Part shown: one piece after another, positions 9,212-18,649 of the stretch
Numbering within the stretch: the first letter of the stretch is position 1
How the letters are laid out: every line of letters starts with the position of its first letter
DNA from: Bog-473 sp963807775
Lineage (GTDB): Bacteria; Actinomycetota; Acidimicrobiia; Acidimicrobiales; RAAP-2
Length of the DNA: 64,000 nucleotides
NCBI GenBank assembly: GCA_963807775.1
Contig: CAWECY010000017.1
Span: 682,001-746,000, forward strand
Direction: 5' to 3'
Notes under the pieces: model-generated
The model's input: only the letters and a program-made list of their open reading frames with translations
Database searches by the model: none
What the model was told of the DNA's origin: nothing
Program-made: the position numbers and the translations under genes

Positions 9212-10879
9212 CTAGCGGCGGCGCTTGCCCTTGCTCTTGCGCGGCCGCGGGCCCGTCGGCGGTGCCTGCCCCTGCCCGGCCGGTACTCCACCCGACGATG
9301 CACTCGACCCGCTCGGGCGGTCCATCACCGCCGTCCCCGTGCCGCCCCCGGCGTCTCCCCCCGGTCGGTTGCCCGAGCCCGGCCGGATGGGACCGCTGCG
9401 CTTGGTGCTGCCGGACCGCTGCGCGGCAGACGCACCTCCACCCGCCCGGCTCACCTGGCCGGCGGCGGCCAGGCTTATCTGGGTGCTCATGGTGGCGGCG
9501 TCGACGGCGGAGTACCACTCCTTGTCCTCGCCCCGCTGGGCCTGGCGCCGGGCGATGGCGACCCAGCGCTCCTCGCGCTGCTTCAACATGCAGAGCACCG
9601 GCGACGCGATGAAGATCGACGAGTACGCCCCCGACAGCAGGCCCACGAACAGCGCCAGGCCGTAGGACTGCAGCGTGGTGGCGCCCAGGATCTCCGCGCC
9701 GATGACCAGGATGGCCAGCACCGGGATGATGGCCACCGCCGACGTGTTGATCGAGCGGGCCAGTGTCTGGTTCATGGACAGGTTGATGAGTTGCGGGTAC
9801 GTCAAGCGCCCGCTGCTGGCGATGCCCCGCGTGTTGTCGCGCACGCGGTCGAACACCACGACGGTGTCGTAGAGCGAGTACCCGAGGATGGTCAGGATGG
9901 CCACGACGGTATCCGGCGTGACCTGGAAGCCGAAGATGGAGTAGATGCCGATGGCGACCAGGACGTCGTGGATCATGGCGACGAAGGCGGACAGGGCCAT
10001 CTTGGGCTCGAAGCGGACGCTGATGTAGGCGGCCACCACGATGAAGAAGATGATCAGTGCCTTGATCGCATCGTTGGTGATGGACGAGCCCCAGGTCGGG
10101 CCAACGGTGGTGACGCTGATCTTGTCGACCTGGGTCTTGGGGACGGCGTTCGGCGGCACCGTGGTCGACGTCGTGGTGGGCGCCGTGGTCGACGACCCCG
10201 TGGTCGCTCCCGCCTTGGCCGCCTTGGTCGTCGTCGTCGTGGGCTTGGCCGTCGTCGTGGTGGTCGGGGGCGTCTTGGGGGCGTGCGCCGCCGTCAGCTT
10301 GGTCATGGCCGCCTGGACGTTCTTGTTGATTTGGTCCTGGGCCGACTGGCTCAGCTTGTTCAGGTCCGACTGCACGTTGAGCGTCTGGCGGCTACCCGTG
10401 CCGAGCAACTCCACCGTGGGGTCGATCAGGCCGGTGCCCTTCATGGCGTTGCTGGCCTCGGTCTGCGTGACGCCCGGCGCCGCGATGGTCCACTCGGTGC
10501 CGCCCTTGAACTCGATGCCCAGGTTCAGGCCGCCCCGCAGGATGATCGTGATGATCCCGAGCACGATGATGGCCGTCGAGAGGCTGAACCAGACCTTGCG
10601 CCGCCCCACGAAGTCGAAGCGCGTCTCGCCCCGGTAGAGCCGCGCCACCGGCCCGTGGCCGCGGCGGGGCTTGGCCAGCAGCGCCCGGGCGGCGTCGTCC
10701 AGCGAGACCAGCTCCTCCTCGTCGAGCGAGCCGACGTCCACGCCCTCTTCGAGCTGCTCGACGTCGTCCTGGCTCACCTCGTCGAGGGCGCTGGCATCGT
10801 CGTCGTCGAACCCGCCGTTCTCGTTGCCGCCCCCGGTCCCATTCCCGTCGGCGTTGCGGCCCCGACGTCGCGGGCTCAC
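9212..10879 (-). CDS. secF: Preprotein translocase subunit SecF with acidic N-terminal extension
   Basis: Membrane component assisting SecYEG export with SecD. I place the start at GTG 10879 because it forms a GTGA overlap with the secD stop; upstream sequence in this frame is the shadow of secD. At 555 residues it is much longer than usual. About 80 residues rich in Asp/Glu/Gly precede the SecF motif RFDFVGRRKVWFSLS, and the first periplasmic domain holds a Thr/Pro/Ala-rich stretch (about 215-265, repeats like PTTTTTAKP). The C-terminal membrane segments (ALIIFFIVVAAYISVRF, GYSLYDTVVVFDRVRDN, NTSAVAIIPVLAILVIG) are canonical. A Ser/Gly/Arg-rich tail ends in basic PRPRKSKGKRRR. Function firm; the extensions are unusual. 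Confidence 0.5.
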   Translation of the reverse strand: MSPRRRGRNADGNGTGGGNENGGFDDDDASALDEVSQDDVEQLEEGVDVGSLDEEELVSLDDAARALLAKPRRGHGPVARLYRGETRFDFVGRRKVWFSLSTAIIVLGIITIILRGGLNLGIEFKGGTEWTIAAPGVTQTEASNAMKGTGLIDPTVELLGTGSRQTLNVQSDLNKLSQSAQDQINKNVQAAMTKLTAAHAPKTPPTTTTTAKPTTTTTKAAKAGATTGSSTTAPTTTSTTVPPNAVPKTQVDKISVTTVGPTWGSSITNDAIKALIIFFIVVAAYISVRFEPKMALSAFVAMIHDVLVAIGIYSIFGFQVTPDTVVAILTILGYSLYDTVVVFDRVRDNTRGIASSGRLTYPQLINLSMNQTLARSINTSAVAIIPVLAILVIGAEILGATTLQSYGLALFVGLLSGAYSSIFIASPVLCMLKQREERWVAIARRQAQRGEDKEWYSAVDAATMSTQISLAAAGQVSRAGGGASAAQRSGSTKRSGPIRPGSGNRPGGDAGGGTGTAVMDRPSGSSASSGGVPAGQGQAPPTGPRPRKSKGKRRR

Positions 10880-12513
10880 GACCCGCCTCCGCCGGCCCCG
10901 ACCACACCCACGCCGACCGGCACCTGGGTCTGCTGCGGGCCTGCACCCAGCCCGGTGGCGATGCTGAAGGCGCCGTGGCCCTGCAGGCGCGCGCTCTGGC
11001 CCAGCAGGATCACGAGCGGCCGTGTGTAGAACCAGGTGATGGCCATGTCCATGATGGTGGACAGGCCCAGGAAGAACGCGAAGCCCTTCACGTCCCCGAC
11101 GGCGACGAAGTACAGGACGATGGCGGCCAGGAGCGAGACGAAGTCGGCCGCCCACACCGTGCGCCAGGCCGACTTGAAGCCGCGGTCCACCGACGTCCGT
11201 ACCGACCGCCCGGATCTCGCCTCGTCCTTCAGGCGTTCGAAGTAGACGATGTACGAGTCGACGGTGATGCCGATGGAGACGATGAGGCCCGTGATGCCGG
11301 CCAGGTCGAAGCTCGGGGCCACCGACGTGTGGCCCAACGCCGAGATGATGGCCCACAGGATCATGGCCGTGAGCAGCAGCCCGGAGATGACCACCAGGCC
11401 GAGGGCCCGGTAGTAGAGCAGGACGTAGAGCAGGACGAAAATCAGTCCGGCGATGCCGGCTCCGAGGCCGGCCACCAGCGACGAGTGGCCCAACGTGGCC
11501 GACACCGTTTCGGACGTCGAGGCCTTCAAGGTGACCGGCAACGCGCCGTAGTTCATGGCCTGCGCCAGGTTCTGAGCGTCCTGCTGGGTCAGGTCGCCCG
11601 AGATCTCACCCTGCCCGTCGAAGGACGTGAAGGTGCTTTGGGTCGGCTGAATGATGGGCGCTGAATAGGCGATCCCGTCGAGCTCGATCCCGAGCAACTC
11701 GTGGAAGTTCTCCTGGGCCACCTTGTCCCACAGGGCCGAATTGGCCGAGCCGGCCAGCGAGTAGTCCACCACCCAGGCCCCGGTCTGGTTCTGGGTGGCT
11801 TGGGCGCTGGCGATCGCGTGGCCGGACATTTCGGACGGGCCCAGCACGCAGCGCAGGTCGGCACTGCCACAGGCGTCGGAAAGGCCCGGGAGCAGCACGG
11901 TGCTGCTCGGATATTTCGGCTTTTGCGTGCTCGTCGACGGGTAGTCCGCGTACTGGGGATCGGGTGGGATGCTGCCGAGATTCGACGAATACCCTTGCGA
12001 CGAGTCGTTCGGCGCCACGTCCAGGTTGGCCGACGTCAGGGCGGACGACGAGGCGCAGGCAGGGATGTTCTCGATACCGGGCGGCAGCACCTTGTTCTTG
12101 TCGCCCTTCGGCGGCGTCTCTGGGTAGGCGAAGCACTCCACCGGGCGGAAGTACATGCGGGCCGTCTGGCCGATCTCGTTCAGCACCTGCTGTGCGTTGG
12201 TCACCCCGGGGATCGACACGGAGATCTGGTCCTTCCCCGTCGTCTGCACCTGCGCCCCCGACACACCGAGGCCGTCGACGCGCAGGTTCAAGATGTCGAC
12301 CGTCTGATTGAGATCGGACTGCGACACGTGGTTGCCCTCGGCCGTATAGACGACCGAGACGCCGCCGGCCAGATCGAGGCCGAGACGCGGCGACCACTGG
12401 GCCGCCACGACCGCGGCGAACGAGCCCAACGCGATCGCAACGACGATCAGCACACTGACGAGCAGGTTGCGCCGCTGGCGGCGCTGCGCCCGGCCGCCCG
12501 ACTTCGGGCTCAC
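10876..12513 (-). CDS. secD: Preprotein translocase subunit SecD
   Basis: Partner of SecF in the accessory translocase. Contains the first membrane segment (LVSVLIVVAIALGSFAAVV), the SecD motif GLDLAGGVSVVY, a large periplasmic domain, and five C-terminal membrane segments including DSYIVYFERLKDEARSGRS. 545 residues, normal for Actinobacteria. The start ATG overlaps the yajC stop by 4 bases and its stop overlaps the secF GTG, so yajC-secD-secF read as one coupled operon. Confidence 0.5.
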   Translation of the reverse strand: MSPKSGGRAQRRQRRNLLVSVLIVVAIALGSFAAVVAAQWSPRLGLDLAGGVSVVYTAEGNHVSQSDLNQTVDILNLRVDGLGVSGAQVQTTGKDQISVSIPGVTNAQQVLNEIGQTARMYFRPVECFAYPETPPKGDKNKVLPPGIENIPACASSSALTSANLDVAPNDSSQGYSSNLGSIPPDPQYADYPSTSTQKPKYPSSTVLLPGLSDACGSADLRCVLGPSEMSGHAIASAQATQNQTGAWVVDYSLAGSANSALWDKVAQENFHELLGIELDGIAYSAPIIQPTQSTFTSFDGQGEISGDLTQQDAQNLAQAMNYGALPVTLKASTSETVSATLGHSSLVAGLGAGIAGLIFVLLYVLLYYRALGLVVISGLLLTAMILWAIISALGHTSVAPSFDLAGITGLIVSIGITVDSYIVYFERLKDEARSGRSVRTSVDRGFKSAWRTVWAADFVSLLAAIVLYFVAVGDVKGFAFFLGLSTIMDMAITWFYTRPLVILLGQSARLQGHGAFSIATGLGAGPQQTQVPVGVGVVGAGGGGS

Positions 12514-13016
12514 GCCTCTTCCGCCTCCCCACCGTGCGCCGCCGCGTCACCACCGTCCCCATTGGCCCCCGTCGCTCCGTCGCTCCGATCGGCGGCGCCG
12601 TCGTCCGACGATTCAGCGTCCGAAACGTGCACGTCCTCCGGCTCGTCGACCGCCACGTCATCGATCCGCTCGATCTTTTTGGCGATGGCCTGGCGCACGA
12701 ATACGATCCTGGTCGGCTGGGGCCCGTCGAGGTTGCCGTCGCTACCCAACGCCCCGGTCAGCAGCGTGTAACGGTCCCCGTGGATCTCGAGCACCGTGCC
12801 GATGACGCCGCCGACCGTTTGGACCTCGTCGCCCACGTCGATGTCCGAGCTCTGCCCCGCCCGGGCGGCCTGCGCCTTGCGCTGCTGAGGCTTGAGCACC
12901 AGGAAGTAGAAGAGCCCGAAGGCGGCGATGATGAAGAGCAGGAAGTAGAACGAGCTCGAACTGGTGGACTTCGAAGTCGTGGCGAGCAGGGAGTGGGCCA
13001 GCGCCGGGGTTGACAT
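12510..13016 (-). CDS. yajC: Preprotein translocase accessory subunit YajC
   Basis: Small membrane protein of the SecDF-YajC complex. One membrane segment (FYFLLFIIAAFGLFYFLVL, about 22-41) is followed by the family motif KPQQRKAQ and the cytoplasmic domain DIDVGDEVQTVGGVIGTVLEI. The last 60 residues are acidic and Ala/Gly/Asp-rich, longer than in typical YajC (about 100 residues). First gene of the yajC-secD-secF unit; its stop overlaps the secD start. The promoter presumably lies in the 13.0-13.5 kb non-coding region. Confidence 0.5.
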   Translation of the reverse strand: MSTPALAHSLLATTSKSTSSSSFYFLLFIIAAFGLFYFLVLKPQQRKAQAARAGQSSDIDVGDEVQTVGGVIGTVLEIHGDRYTLLTGALGSDGNLDGPQPTRIVFVRQAIAKKIERIDDVAVDEPEDVHVSDAESSDDGAADRSDGATGANGDGGDAAAHGGEAEEA

Positions 13017-13542
13017 GAGAGATCCTTGACCTGGGATGGTTGCGACGCGCCACCCTAGTGCCGCGTTTTCGCATTCTCCGGGGCGCTGGCTGCTCTTCTC
13101 AGCCCCTATTCGAATCCGCCTTCGGTCCGTTTCGGCACCCCCGGGACCCTATGCCCTGGGCGGTCAGGCGGCGCCCTCCGCTCGTCACCGTCCACGCCTG
13201 GGCGGCTCGGAGTCCCGTGGGCTCCGCGGACCGCCCACCCCGTCTGACCTGCAGGCTTAGGGAACGGGGCCGTCAGCAGCGACGCCCGGACCGCAGACGC
13301 CTCCCGGCGGGTGTAACGACCCTTTCCCGTCCCTATGGCGGTGGGAAGCGCAGAAGGGACGCGGCGCAACCGGACTGCAACCCAAAGTCGCCCCGTGTTG
13401 CGACAACGGTTGAGCAAAGTACGCACATCAGTACAGAAACCCCACGGTGATGGTCGTTCAGAGGGGGGCGACCGAGCAGGGAGTCCGAAGAAGGGGAACG
13501 GATTCTCTGCGGGGGAACACCGGGGGGTAGGGAGCAGCGCAG

Positions 13543-13616
13543 AGGTGCGCCGGCCTTAGTGCCGTCGTCGGCCGGAGCGATCCGGGGGGAGCCGATGACC
13601 CAAGGCCGGCGCACCT
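13543..13616. repeat. Long stable hairpin with 15-bp perfect arms
   Basis: Perfect 15-bp inverted repeat AGGTGCGCCGGCCTT (13543-13557) and AAGGCCGGCGCACCT (13602-13616), with a second inner stem GTCGTCGGC/GCCGATGAC that pairs as RNA with one G-U. The result is a nested hairpin with a GC-rich apex. On the plus strand it is followed by a pyrimidine-rich run. Upstream G-rich segments could belong to a larger folded RNA; I could not match them to a known riboswitch class. Confidence 0.5.
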
Positions 13617-13758
13617 TTCGCTCTTTCTGCGCACCTTCGTCTCTTCTGCGCACCGAGCGGCCCCCGCCTCGCTCGCTCATTCGTGCTCGGGCCCGGGGCA
13701 ATCACCACACTCTCGTCGCGCCGTAGGTCCAGCACCGGTATCGCCGTGGACTGCGCGC

Positions 13759-13793
13759 CGCAGTGTTCACACTTTGGCTGCAATTTTTTTTTT
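13759..13793 (+). terminator. Probable intrinsic terminator with ten-T run
   Basis: The stem GCCGCAGTGT pairs with ACACTTTGGC (two mismatched or wobble positions), followed by TGCAA and ten consecutive T residues (13784-13793). Such a T run is striking at this GC content. It faces the plus strand, although no recognised plus-strand gene lies between 13.0 kb and here, so it may end a small RNA or short transcript that includes the 13543 hairpin. Confidence 0.5.
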
Positions 13794-14014
13794 GCGACTT
13801 CTTCGCGGGATTGAAACGGGGGTGTAAGGCATTGCCGGGTGTCTCGGCCGACACGCAGGGGCCGTTGCCACGCTGACGGCGCCCGGAGGTGTCCGAAAGT
13901 GACGGCAATTATGGTTGACGACGTCAATTCGCTTACCCACCAGGAGCTTCGTGCGGCAACCTCAGTGTCCTCTTTCCACCGGAATCTCCCGTTTGCCCAG
14001 TACAGTTGCGTCCG

Positions 14015-14713
14015 ATGCGAGATGGACATATCTCCGTGCTCGTCATTGAGGACGAGGGCGACATCCGACAATTGTTGCGAACCCTGCTCGAAAGGGAGGG
14101 CTTCTCCGTCTCCGAGGCCATCGAGGGGCGTGACGGAGTTCGGCAGTTCCACCAGAGCCATCCCGACATCGTCATCTTGGACGTCGGCCTGCCCGACCTC
14201 GACGGTTGGCAGGTCCTCGAGCGCATCCGGGACATGAGCGACGTGCCCGTCCTCATGCTCACGGCGCTCGGCACCGAACGGGACAAGGTTCGTGGTCTCA
14301 ACGCGGGCGCCGACGACTACCTGACCAAGCCGTTCAGCCGGGTCGAGCTCCTGGCCAGGTTGCAGGCGATCAGCCGGCGCCAGGTCTCGAGCAAAGACCC
14401 GGTGACCACGTTCGACGACGGCACCTTGCACGTCGACTTTGCTCACCAGGAGGTCACGATCGACGGGGACTCGGTCGTGCTCACGCCGACGGAGTACCGC
14501 CTCCTGGCCACCTTGGCCCGCCACCAGGGCCAAGTCCTGTCCTCGGACCAGCTCATAGAGCTGGCCTGGGACGATCCGAGCGGGCTGGCACCCTCCCGGG
14601 TCAAGTATGCGGTGCTGCGGCTACGGCGGAAGCTCGGCTGGGACGACGGGGACGACACCCCCATCGAGACGGTGCGTGGTTTCGGCTACCGGTACCGCTC
14701 GCGGAGCCGGTGA
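14015..14713 (+). CDS. OmpR/PhoB-family response regulator
   Basis: DNA-binding regulator of the adjacent kinase. Receiver domain (about 5-118) with acidic pair VIEDEGD, phospho-acceptor Asp in VILDVGLPDLDG, Thr/Ala switch MLTALG and Lys in LTKPFS. The C-terminal winged helix (about 135-230) has LTPTEYRLLATLARHQG and ETVRGFGYRYR. Starts are ATG 14015 or an in-frame TTG at 14006; I prefer ATG because the residues then match the family, though no good ribosome site is seen for either. Its stop overlaps the kinase start (GTGA). The signal is unknown. Confidence 0.5.
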   Translation: MRDGHISVLVIEDEGDIRQLLRTLLEREGFSVSEAIEGRDGVRQFHQSHPDIVILDVGLPDLDGWQVLERIRDMSDVPVLMLTALGTERDKVRGLNAGADDYLTKPFSRVELLARLQAISRRQVSSKDPVTTFDDGTLHVDFAHQEVTIDGDSVVLTPTEYRLLATLARHQGQVLSSDQLIELAWDDPSGLAPSRVKYAVLRLRRKLGWDDGDDTPIETVRGFGYRYRSRSR

Positions 14714-16674
14714 ACGAGCCGGTCCGGACTCGTACCGACCTTTCGGGGCGTCGCGAAGCGCCGATGCCCGGCATCGGCACCGCCCTACCCATCGGCTTCT
14801 CCGGCCCGGCCATGCGCGTGCGCCTGCCCGTCTTCGCACTGGTTGCGGTGGGCACCGTCCTCGTGGCCGTGGTCCCGTTCCCCCATGACGCCCGCCGCGA
14901 GATCTCCCTCGCCGGCGTTCTCTTCTTCGCCTTGGTGGCGGCCGCCTTCCTACTCCCGTGGGAGCGCCTGCCCGACTCGGCCTGGCTCATCATCCCGATC
15001 GGCTACATCGCGGTCATCGCGATCATCCGCGACGCGCAGGGCGGTGCCAGTTCGGGCCTGATCGTCATGTACCTGCTGCCCATCGTCTGGGTCGCCATAT
15101 ACGGGAAGCGCCTGCACCTCCTCGTCTGCCTGTTCTGCATGGACCTGGCCCTGCTGGTGCCGGTCATCTTCATCGGCGCGCCCAAGTACCCGACCATCGA
15201 ATGGCGCGAGGTGATCGTCATGGCGATGGTGACCACGCTCGTGGCGTCGACGGTGTACACGATGGTCTCGCGCGACCGCGCCTTCCTGGGCGACCTGACG
15301 CGCCAGGGGCGCATCGCGCGACGGGCGGCCCGCGAGGCCGACTATTCACGCGACCGCCTCGAGACGCTGCTCCGCGCCGCCACGGGCAGCGCCATCATGG
15401 GCGTCGACCCGGCCGGCACGGTCACCTTCTTCTCAGCCGGCGCCGAGCAGATGCTCGGCTATCGCGCCGCCGAGGTGGTGGGCATCCGCTCCATCGCCGA
15501 CTTCATCGACCCGGCGCAGATCGACGAGCGGCGCCAGACCATTGACGCCATGCGCACGGCGCTCGAGCCCATTGACGCCGAAGCGGCGGCCGAGGTGCCC
15601 TGGACGGCGACGCGCAAGGACGGCCAGCAGCGGCGCTGCGTGGTGCGCGTGCGCGCCCTACCCGTCCCCACGCCTGAACACGGGTTCGATGAGGACCTCG
15701 GGGAAGAATCGGAGCAGTACGACGAGGACGGCAACCCCATGGCAGACGGTCGCCGCGAGACCGATGCGGCCATGGGGCCGGCCACGGGCGGCTACGTCGT
15801 GGTGGCCATCGACGTGACCGAGCGGGAGGAGTTGGCGGCCGACCGGGAGCGGTTGTTCGCCATCCAGAAGGAGGTGACGCAGTCGCTCATCGAGCAGAAC
15901 AACCGGCTGCGTGAGTTGACCCAGATGAAGGACGACGTGGTGGCGACCGTGTCGCACGAGCTGCGCACGCCGATCACGTCGATCCGTGGGTTCATCGAGT
16001 TGCTGCTCGACGCGCAATCGGACCTGACCGAGTCGCAGGTGCGCATGCTGCACACGATCGAGCGCAACGCCGAGCAGCTGCAGCGGGTGGCCGAGGACCT
16101 TTTGGCCGACCCAGGCGGCGGGGTGGGCTTGCGAGTGGCCTTCACCGAACTCGATCTCAACCGGCTGGCCGAGGAGGCGGTGCACGGCGTGCAGACGTCG
16201 GCCTCCGTGGCCGGGATCCTGCTGACCATGGAGCCGGGCGGCGAGGTGCCGATCTTCGGCGACCCCACCCGCCTACACCAGTTGCTCGGGAACCTGCTGT
16301 CGAACGCCATCAAGTTCTCGCCTCGGGGTGCGCGGGTGCACGTGGTCGTCGACAACGTCGACTCGTTCGCCCGTGTGCAGGTGCTCGACGAGGGGCCGGG
16401 CATACCTGAGACCGAGCGGGACCAGCTCTTCGAGCGCTTCTACCGGCTGGCCTCGTCGACCGAGATGGGCGTGCCAGGGACCGGCCTGGGGCTGGCCATC
16501 GCCAAGTCGGTGGCGGAGGCGCACGAGGGCTTCGTCGACATCGTGGACACGCCGGGATGGTCGACGACGTTCCGCGTCTTCCTGCCGCTGCGCACCTCCG
16601 TCGTGTCGGTGCAGGCCCGGTCGGCGGCGCCCGAGCGCGTGGTCGACGGGGACCGCCGCACCGCGCTGGGCTGA
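14710..16674 (+). CDS. Membrane sensor histidine kinase with PAS domain
   Basis: Six hydrophobic segments in the first 185 residues form a polytopic sensor with short loops. A short linker and a PAS domain (starting RLETLLRAATGSAIMGVDPAG) follow, carrying an acidic insertion (EDLGEESEQYDEDG). Then come HisKA with phospho-His in SHELRTPITSIRGF (about residue 417) and HATPase_c with N box NLLSNAIKFS, G1 DEGPGIPE and G2 GTGLGLAIAKS. The start is GTG 14710 by overlap with the response regulator stop; longer readings upstream are antisense-like shadow. 654 residues. The membrane part has no large extracellular loop, so it probably senses a membrane or intracellular cue (inference). Confidence 0.5.
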   Translation: MNEPVRTRTDLSGRREAPMPGIGTALPIGFSGPAMRVRLPVFALVAVGTVLVAVVPFPHDARREISLAGVLFFALVAAAFLLPWERLPDSAWLIIPIGYIAVIAIIRDAQGGASSGLIVMYLLPIVWVAIYGKRLHLLVCLFCMDLALLVPVIFIGAPKYPTIEWREVIVMAMVTTLVASTVYTMVSRDRAFLGDLTRQGRIARRAAREADYSRDRLETLLRAATGSAIMGVDPAGTVTFFSAGAEQMLGYRAAEVVGIRSIADFIDPAQIDERRQTIDAMRTALEPIDAEAAAEVPWTATRKDGQQRRCVVRVRALPVPTPEHGFDEDLGEESEQYDEDGNPMADGRRETDAAMGPATGGYVVVAIDVTEREELAADRERLFAIQKEVTQSLIEQNNRLRELTQMKDDVVATVSHELRTPITSIRGFIELLLDAQSDLTESQVRMLHTIERNAEQLQRVAEDLLADPGGGVGLRVAFTELDLNRLAEEAVHGVQTSASVAGILLTMEPGGEVPIFGDPTRLHQLLGNLLSNAIKFSPRGARVHVVVDNVDSFARVQVLDEGPGIPETERDQLFERFYRLASSTEMGVPGTGLGLAIAKSVAEAHEGFVDIVDTPGWSTTFRVFLPLRTSVVSVQARSAAPERVVDGDRRTALG

Positions 16675-16696
16675 CCCGCCTCCCGGGCCGGGTCAG
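16671..16696. terminator. Bidirectional hairpin between convergent genes
   Basis: Perfect 8-bp stem CTGACCCG/CGGGTCAG with a 10-base loop, overlapping the 3' ends of the kinase gene and of the convergent ABC transporter gene. No T run, as is common in high-GC Actinobacteria, so termination efficiency is uncertain. Confidence 0.5.
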
Positions 16697-18494
16697 GCGG
16701 CGATGAAGCCGCCCGACTGGTGGGCCCACAGGCGCCCGTAGACGCCGTCGCGACCCAGTTCGAGCAGCTCGGCGTGCGTGCCCTGCTCGACCACCCGTCC
16801 CTGATCGAGCACCACGATGCGGTCGAGCCGGGCGATGGTGGCCAGCCGGTGCGCCACGACCAACGCCGTCGTGCCCTCCATGAGGTGCCACAGCGCCTCT
16901 TGCACCAGCGACTCCGACTCGGAGTCGAGGGCCGAGGTGGCCTCGTCGAGCACGAGCACCGAGGCGCCCTTGGCCATGGCCTGGGCGATGGCCACGCGCT
17001 GGCGCTGGCCGCCGGAGAGCTTCATGCCGCGCTCCCCCACCACCGTCTCATAGCCGTCGGGCAGGCGCTCGACGAACTCGTCCACATAGGCGGCCCGGCC
17101 CACCGAGCGCACCAGGTCCATGTCGACGCCGCCGCCGGGCAACTCCAGGCCGTAACAGATGTTCTCCACGATGGTGCGGTGGAGCATCTGGGGATCCTGG
17201 GGTACGTAGGCGATGTGGCGGCGCAGCGACTGCTGCGTCACCTCGGCGATGTCCTGGCCGTCGATGGCGATGAGGCCGCCGTCACGGTCCGAGAACCGCA
17301 GCATCAACTTCGTCAGCGTCGTCTTGCCCGAGCCCGACGGACCGACCAGGCCCACGTGCTCGCCCGGCCTGATGCACAGGTCGAGCCCGTCGAAGAGCGG
17401 TGCGCCGTCGCGGTAGGCGAAGCGCAGGCGCTCGAACTCGACCTCACCCCGCGGGACCACGAGGTCGGGCGCCCCCGGGACGTCGACGATCTGGGGCTTT
17501 GTCATGGCGATGCCGGCGAACTTGGCGCAGCGGCCAATGGCGCGCGACATGATCCGGAGGAACTCGAAGGACTCCTCGAGGCTGGTGCCGACGAAGGTGG
17601 CGTAGAACAGGATCAGGTAGACCACGCCGGCCGCCGCCACGTGGTGCAACGCCAGGACGACGCCCACGGCGACCGCGGCCCAGTTGAAGACGGCCATGGC
17701 CGACTCCATCTGGACGCGGGTGGCGGTGAACACTCTTCGGGCACGGAAGTCCGCGCTGAGCGAGTCGGCCACCAGTTCACCGACGTGGCCCTTCTCCCGC
17801 TGCTCGGCCGCCTGGACCCGCACGGTGGTCAGGTTGGCGATGGTGTCGGCGACGACACCGGTGGCGCGGGAGTGCGCGTCGGAGAAGGCCTTCTCGGCCG
17901 ACACGACCCGGTCCATGCTGCGCGCCAGCACGATCACGAACACGGCGACCAGGCCGGCCATGACCAGAGCCACCGGCCAGGCCACGATGCCGAGCACCAC
18001 GATCGCCCCGATGGTGGTCACCGAGATGCGCAGGATGCCCCACACCATGGAGTCGATCAGCTCGACGAAGGCCCAGGTCGACGTCTCGAGCGTGGCGATG
18101 ACCTCGCCCGAGGGCCGGTCGGTGTGCCAGCCGTGGCTCAGGCCGATCAGATGGTCGTAGCCGTTGGTGATGGCGCGGCCGAAGGAACGCAGGGTGGCGC
18201 CCCAGTTGAGCCAGCCGCCGATGCGGCCGAACACGACGGCGGCGACCAGCACCACGGCGTAGCCGATGACCAGGGGGCCAAACGAGGCCCACGAGAACTG
18301 GTGCGCCCCGCGTCAGCGATGCGGCCGAGGAGCGCGGCGAAGATCAGAGGCGCCGCGACCACGTTGGCCAGTGTGCCGAGCGTGATGGCGATGCAGGCGA
18401 CCGTGTACTGGGCGCGGTCGGGCTCCATCTGGGCCCAGCAGTAGGCCAAGGTCGTCTTCGTCGATGCATTTGGGAAGAGGGTGCGTTCACCCAT
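16693..18494 (-). CDS. ABC exporter (fused membrane and ATPase domains), frameshifted
   Basis: Half-transporter of the MsbA/multidrug type, about 600 residues. The N-terminal membrane domain begins at ATG 18494 (MGERTLFPNASTKTTLAYCW). The ATPase domain has Walker A GPSGSGKTT, Q loop YVPQDPQ, signature LSGGQRQRVAIAQAM and Walker B VLVLDEATSALDSES. At about 18300-18308 (a CCCC run) the frame shifts: AALLGRIADAG continues in the next frame as HQFSWASFGPLVIGYAVV. One missing base would restore it, so I read it as a likely sequence error. Substrate unknown. It is convergent with the two-component system and may or may not be controlled by it. Confidence 0.5.
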
Positions 18495-18649
18495 GGTGCT
18501 CTCCTGGCTGGAGGGTCGAACGGATGGATGGGGGCGCAGGCACGGCCTGCGGGCGCGGTCAGGAGCTGAGGAACTACTGGGACCGACGGGCTCGGTGGCC
18601 CGCTCCAGCGGTCAGCTGCTGATGGTGGTGGGGCGCGGGGGCGGCGGCG

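Larger units (their letters stand above)
13017..14005. other. Roughly 1-kb non-coding region between yajC and the two-component system
   Basis: No convincing protein gene on either strand. Open frames here are Arg/Pro/Ser-rich with poor codon position bias. It holds the divergent promoter area for yajC (minus) and the response regulator (plus), a 74-bp hairpin (13543-13616) and a hairpin with ten T residues (13759-13793), described separately. Two weak coding candidates: a 43-residue plus frame starting at ATG 13596 after GGGGGGAG, and a minus-strand frame around 13700-13800 with a CxxC pair (PKCEHCGAQ) but no ATG or GTG start. Confidence 0.5.

Noticed and set aside
6973..9612. Very long plus-strand open frame opposite relA and secF
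   Set aside because: It mirrors the codon pattern of the minus-strand genes at 70% GC, is Arg/His/Gln/Val-rich and shows no domain. A shadow of relA.
13100..13130. tRNA T-arm-like TTCGAATC
   Set aside because: The flanking bases do not form a T stem and no acceptor or anticodon arm is nearby. No tRNA, rRNA or tmRNA gene was recognised in the window.
13300..13620. c-di-AMP (ydaO) or other known riboswitch before the two-component system
   Set aside because: GGGGGAAC and GGGTAGGG resemble parts of ydaO leaders, but the order and the other conserved blocks do not match.
13556..14533. Minus-strand frame opposite the response regulator with a CxxC pair
   Set aside because: Most of it is the mirror of the response regulator gene. 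The CxxC part (about 13700-13800) lacks an ATG/GTG start and may follow only from the poly-A tract; left as a weak candidate in the region note.
16720..18444. 574-residue plus-strand frame opposite the ABC exporter
   Set aside because: Antisense shadow; the minus strand has Walker A, LSGGQ and Walker B motifs.
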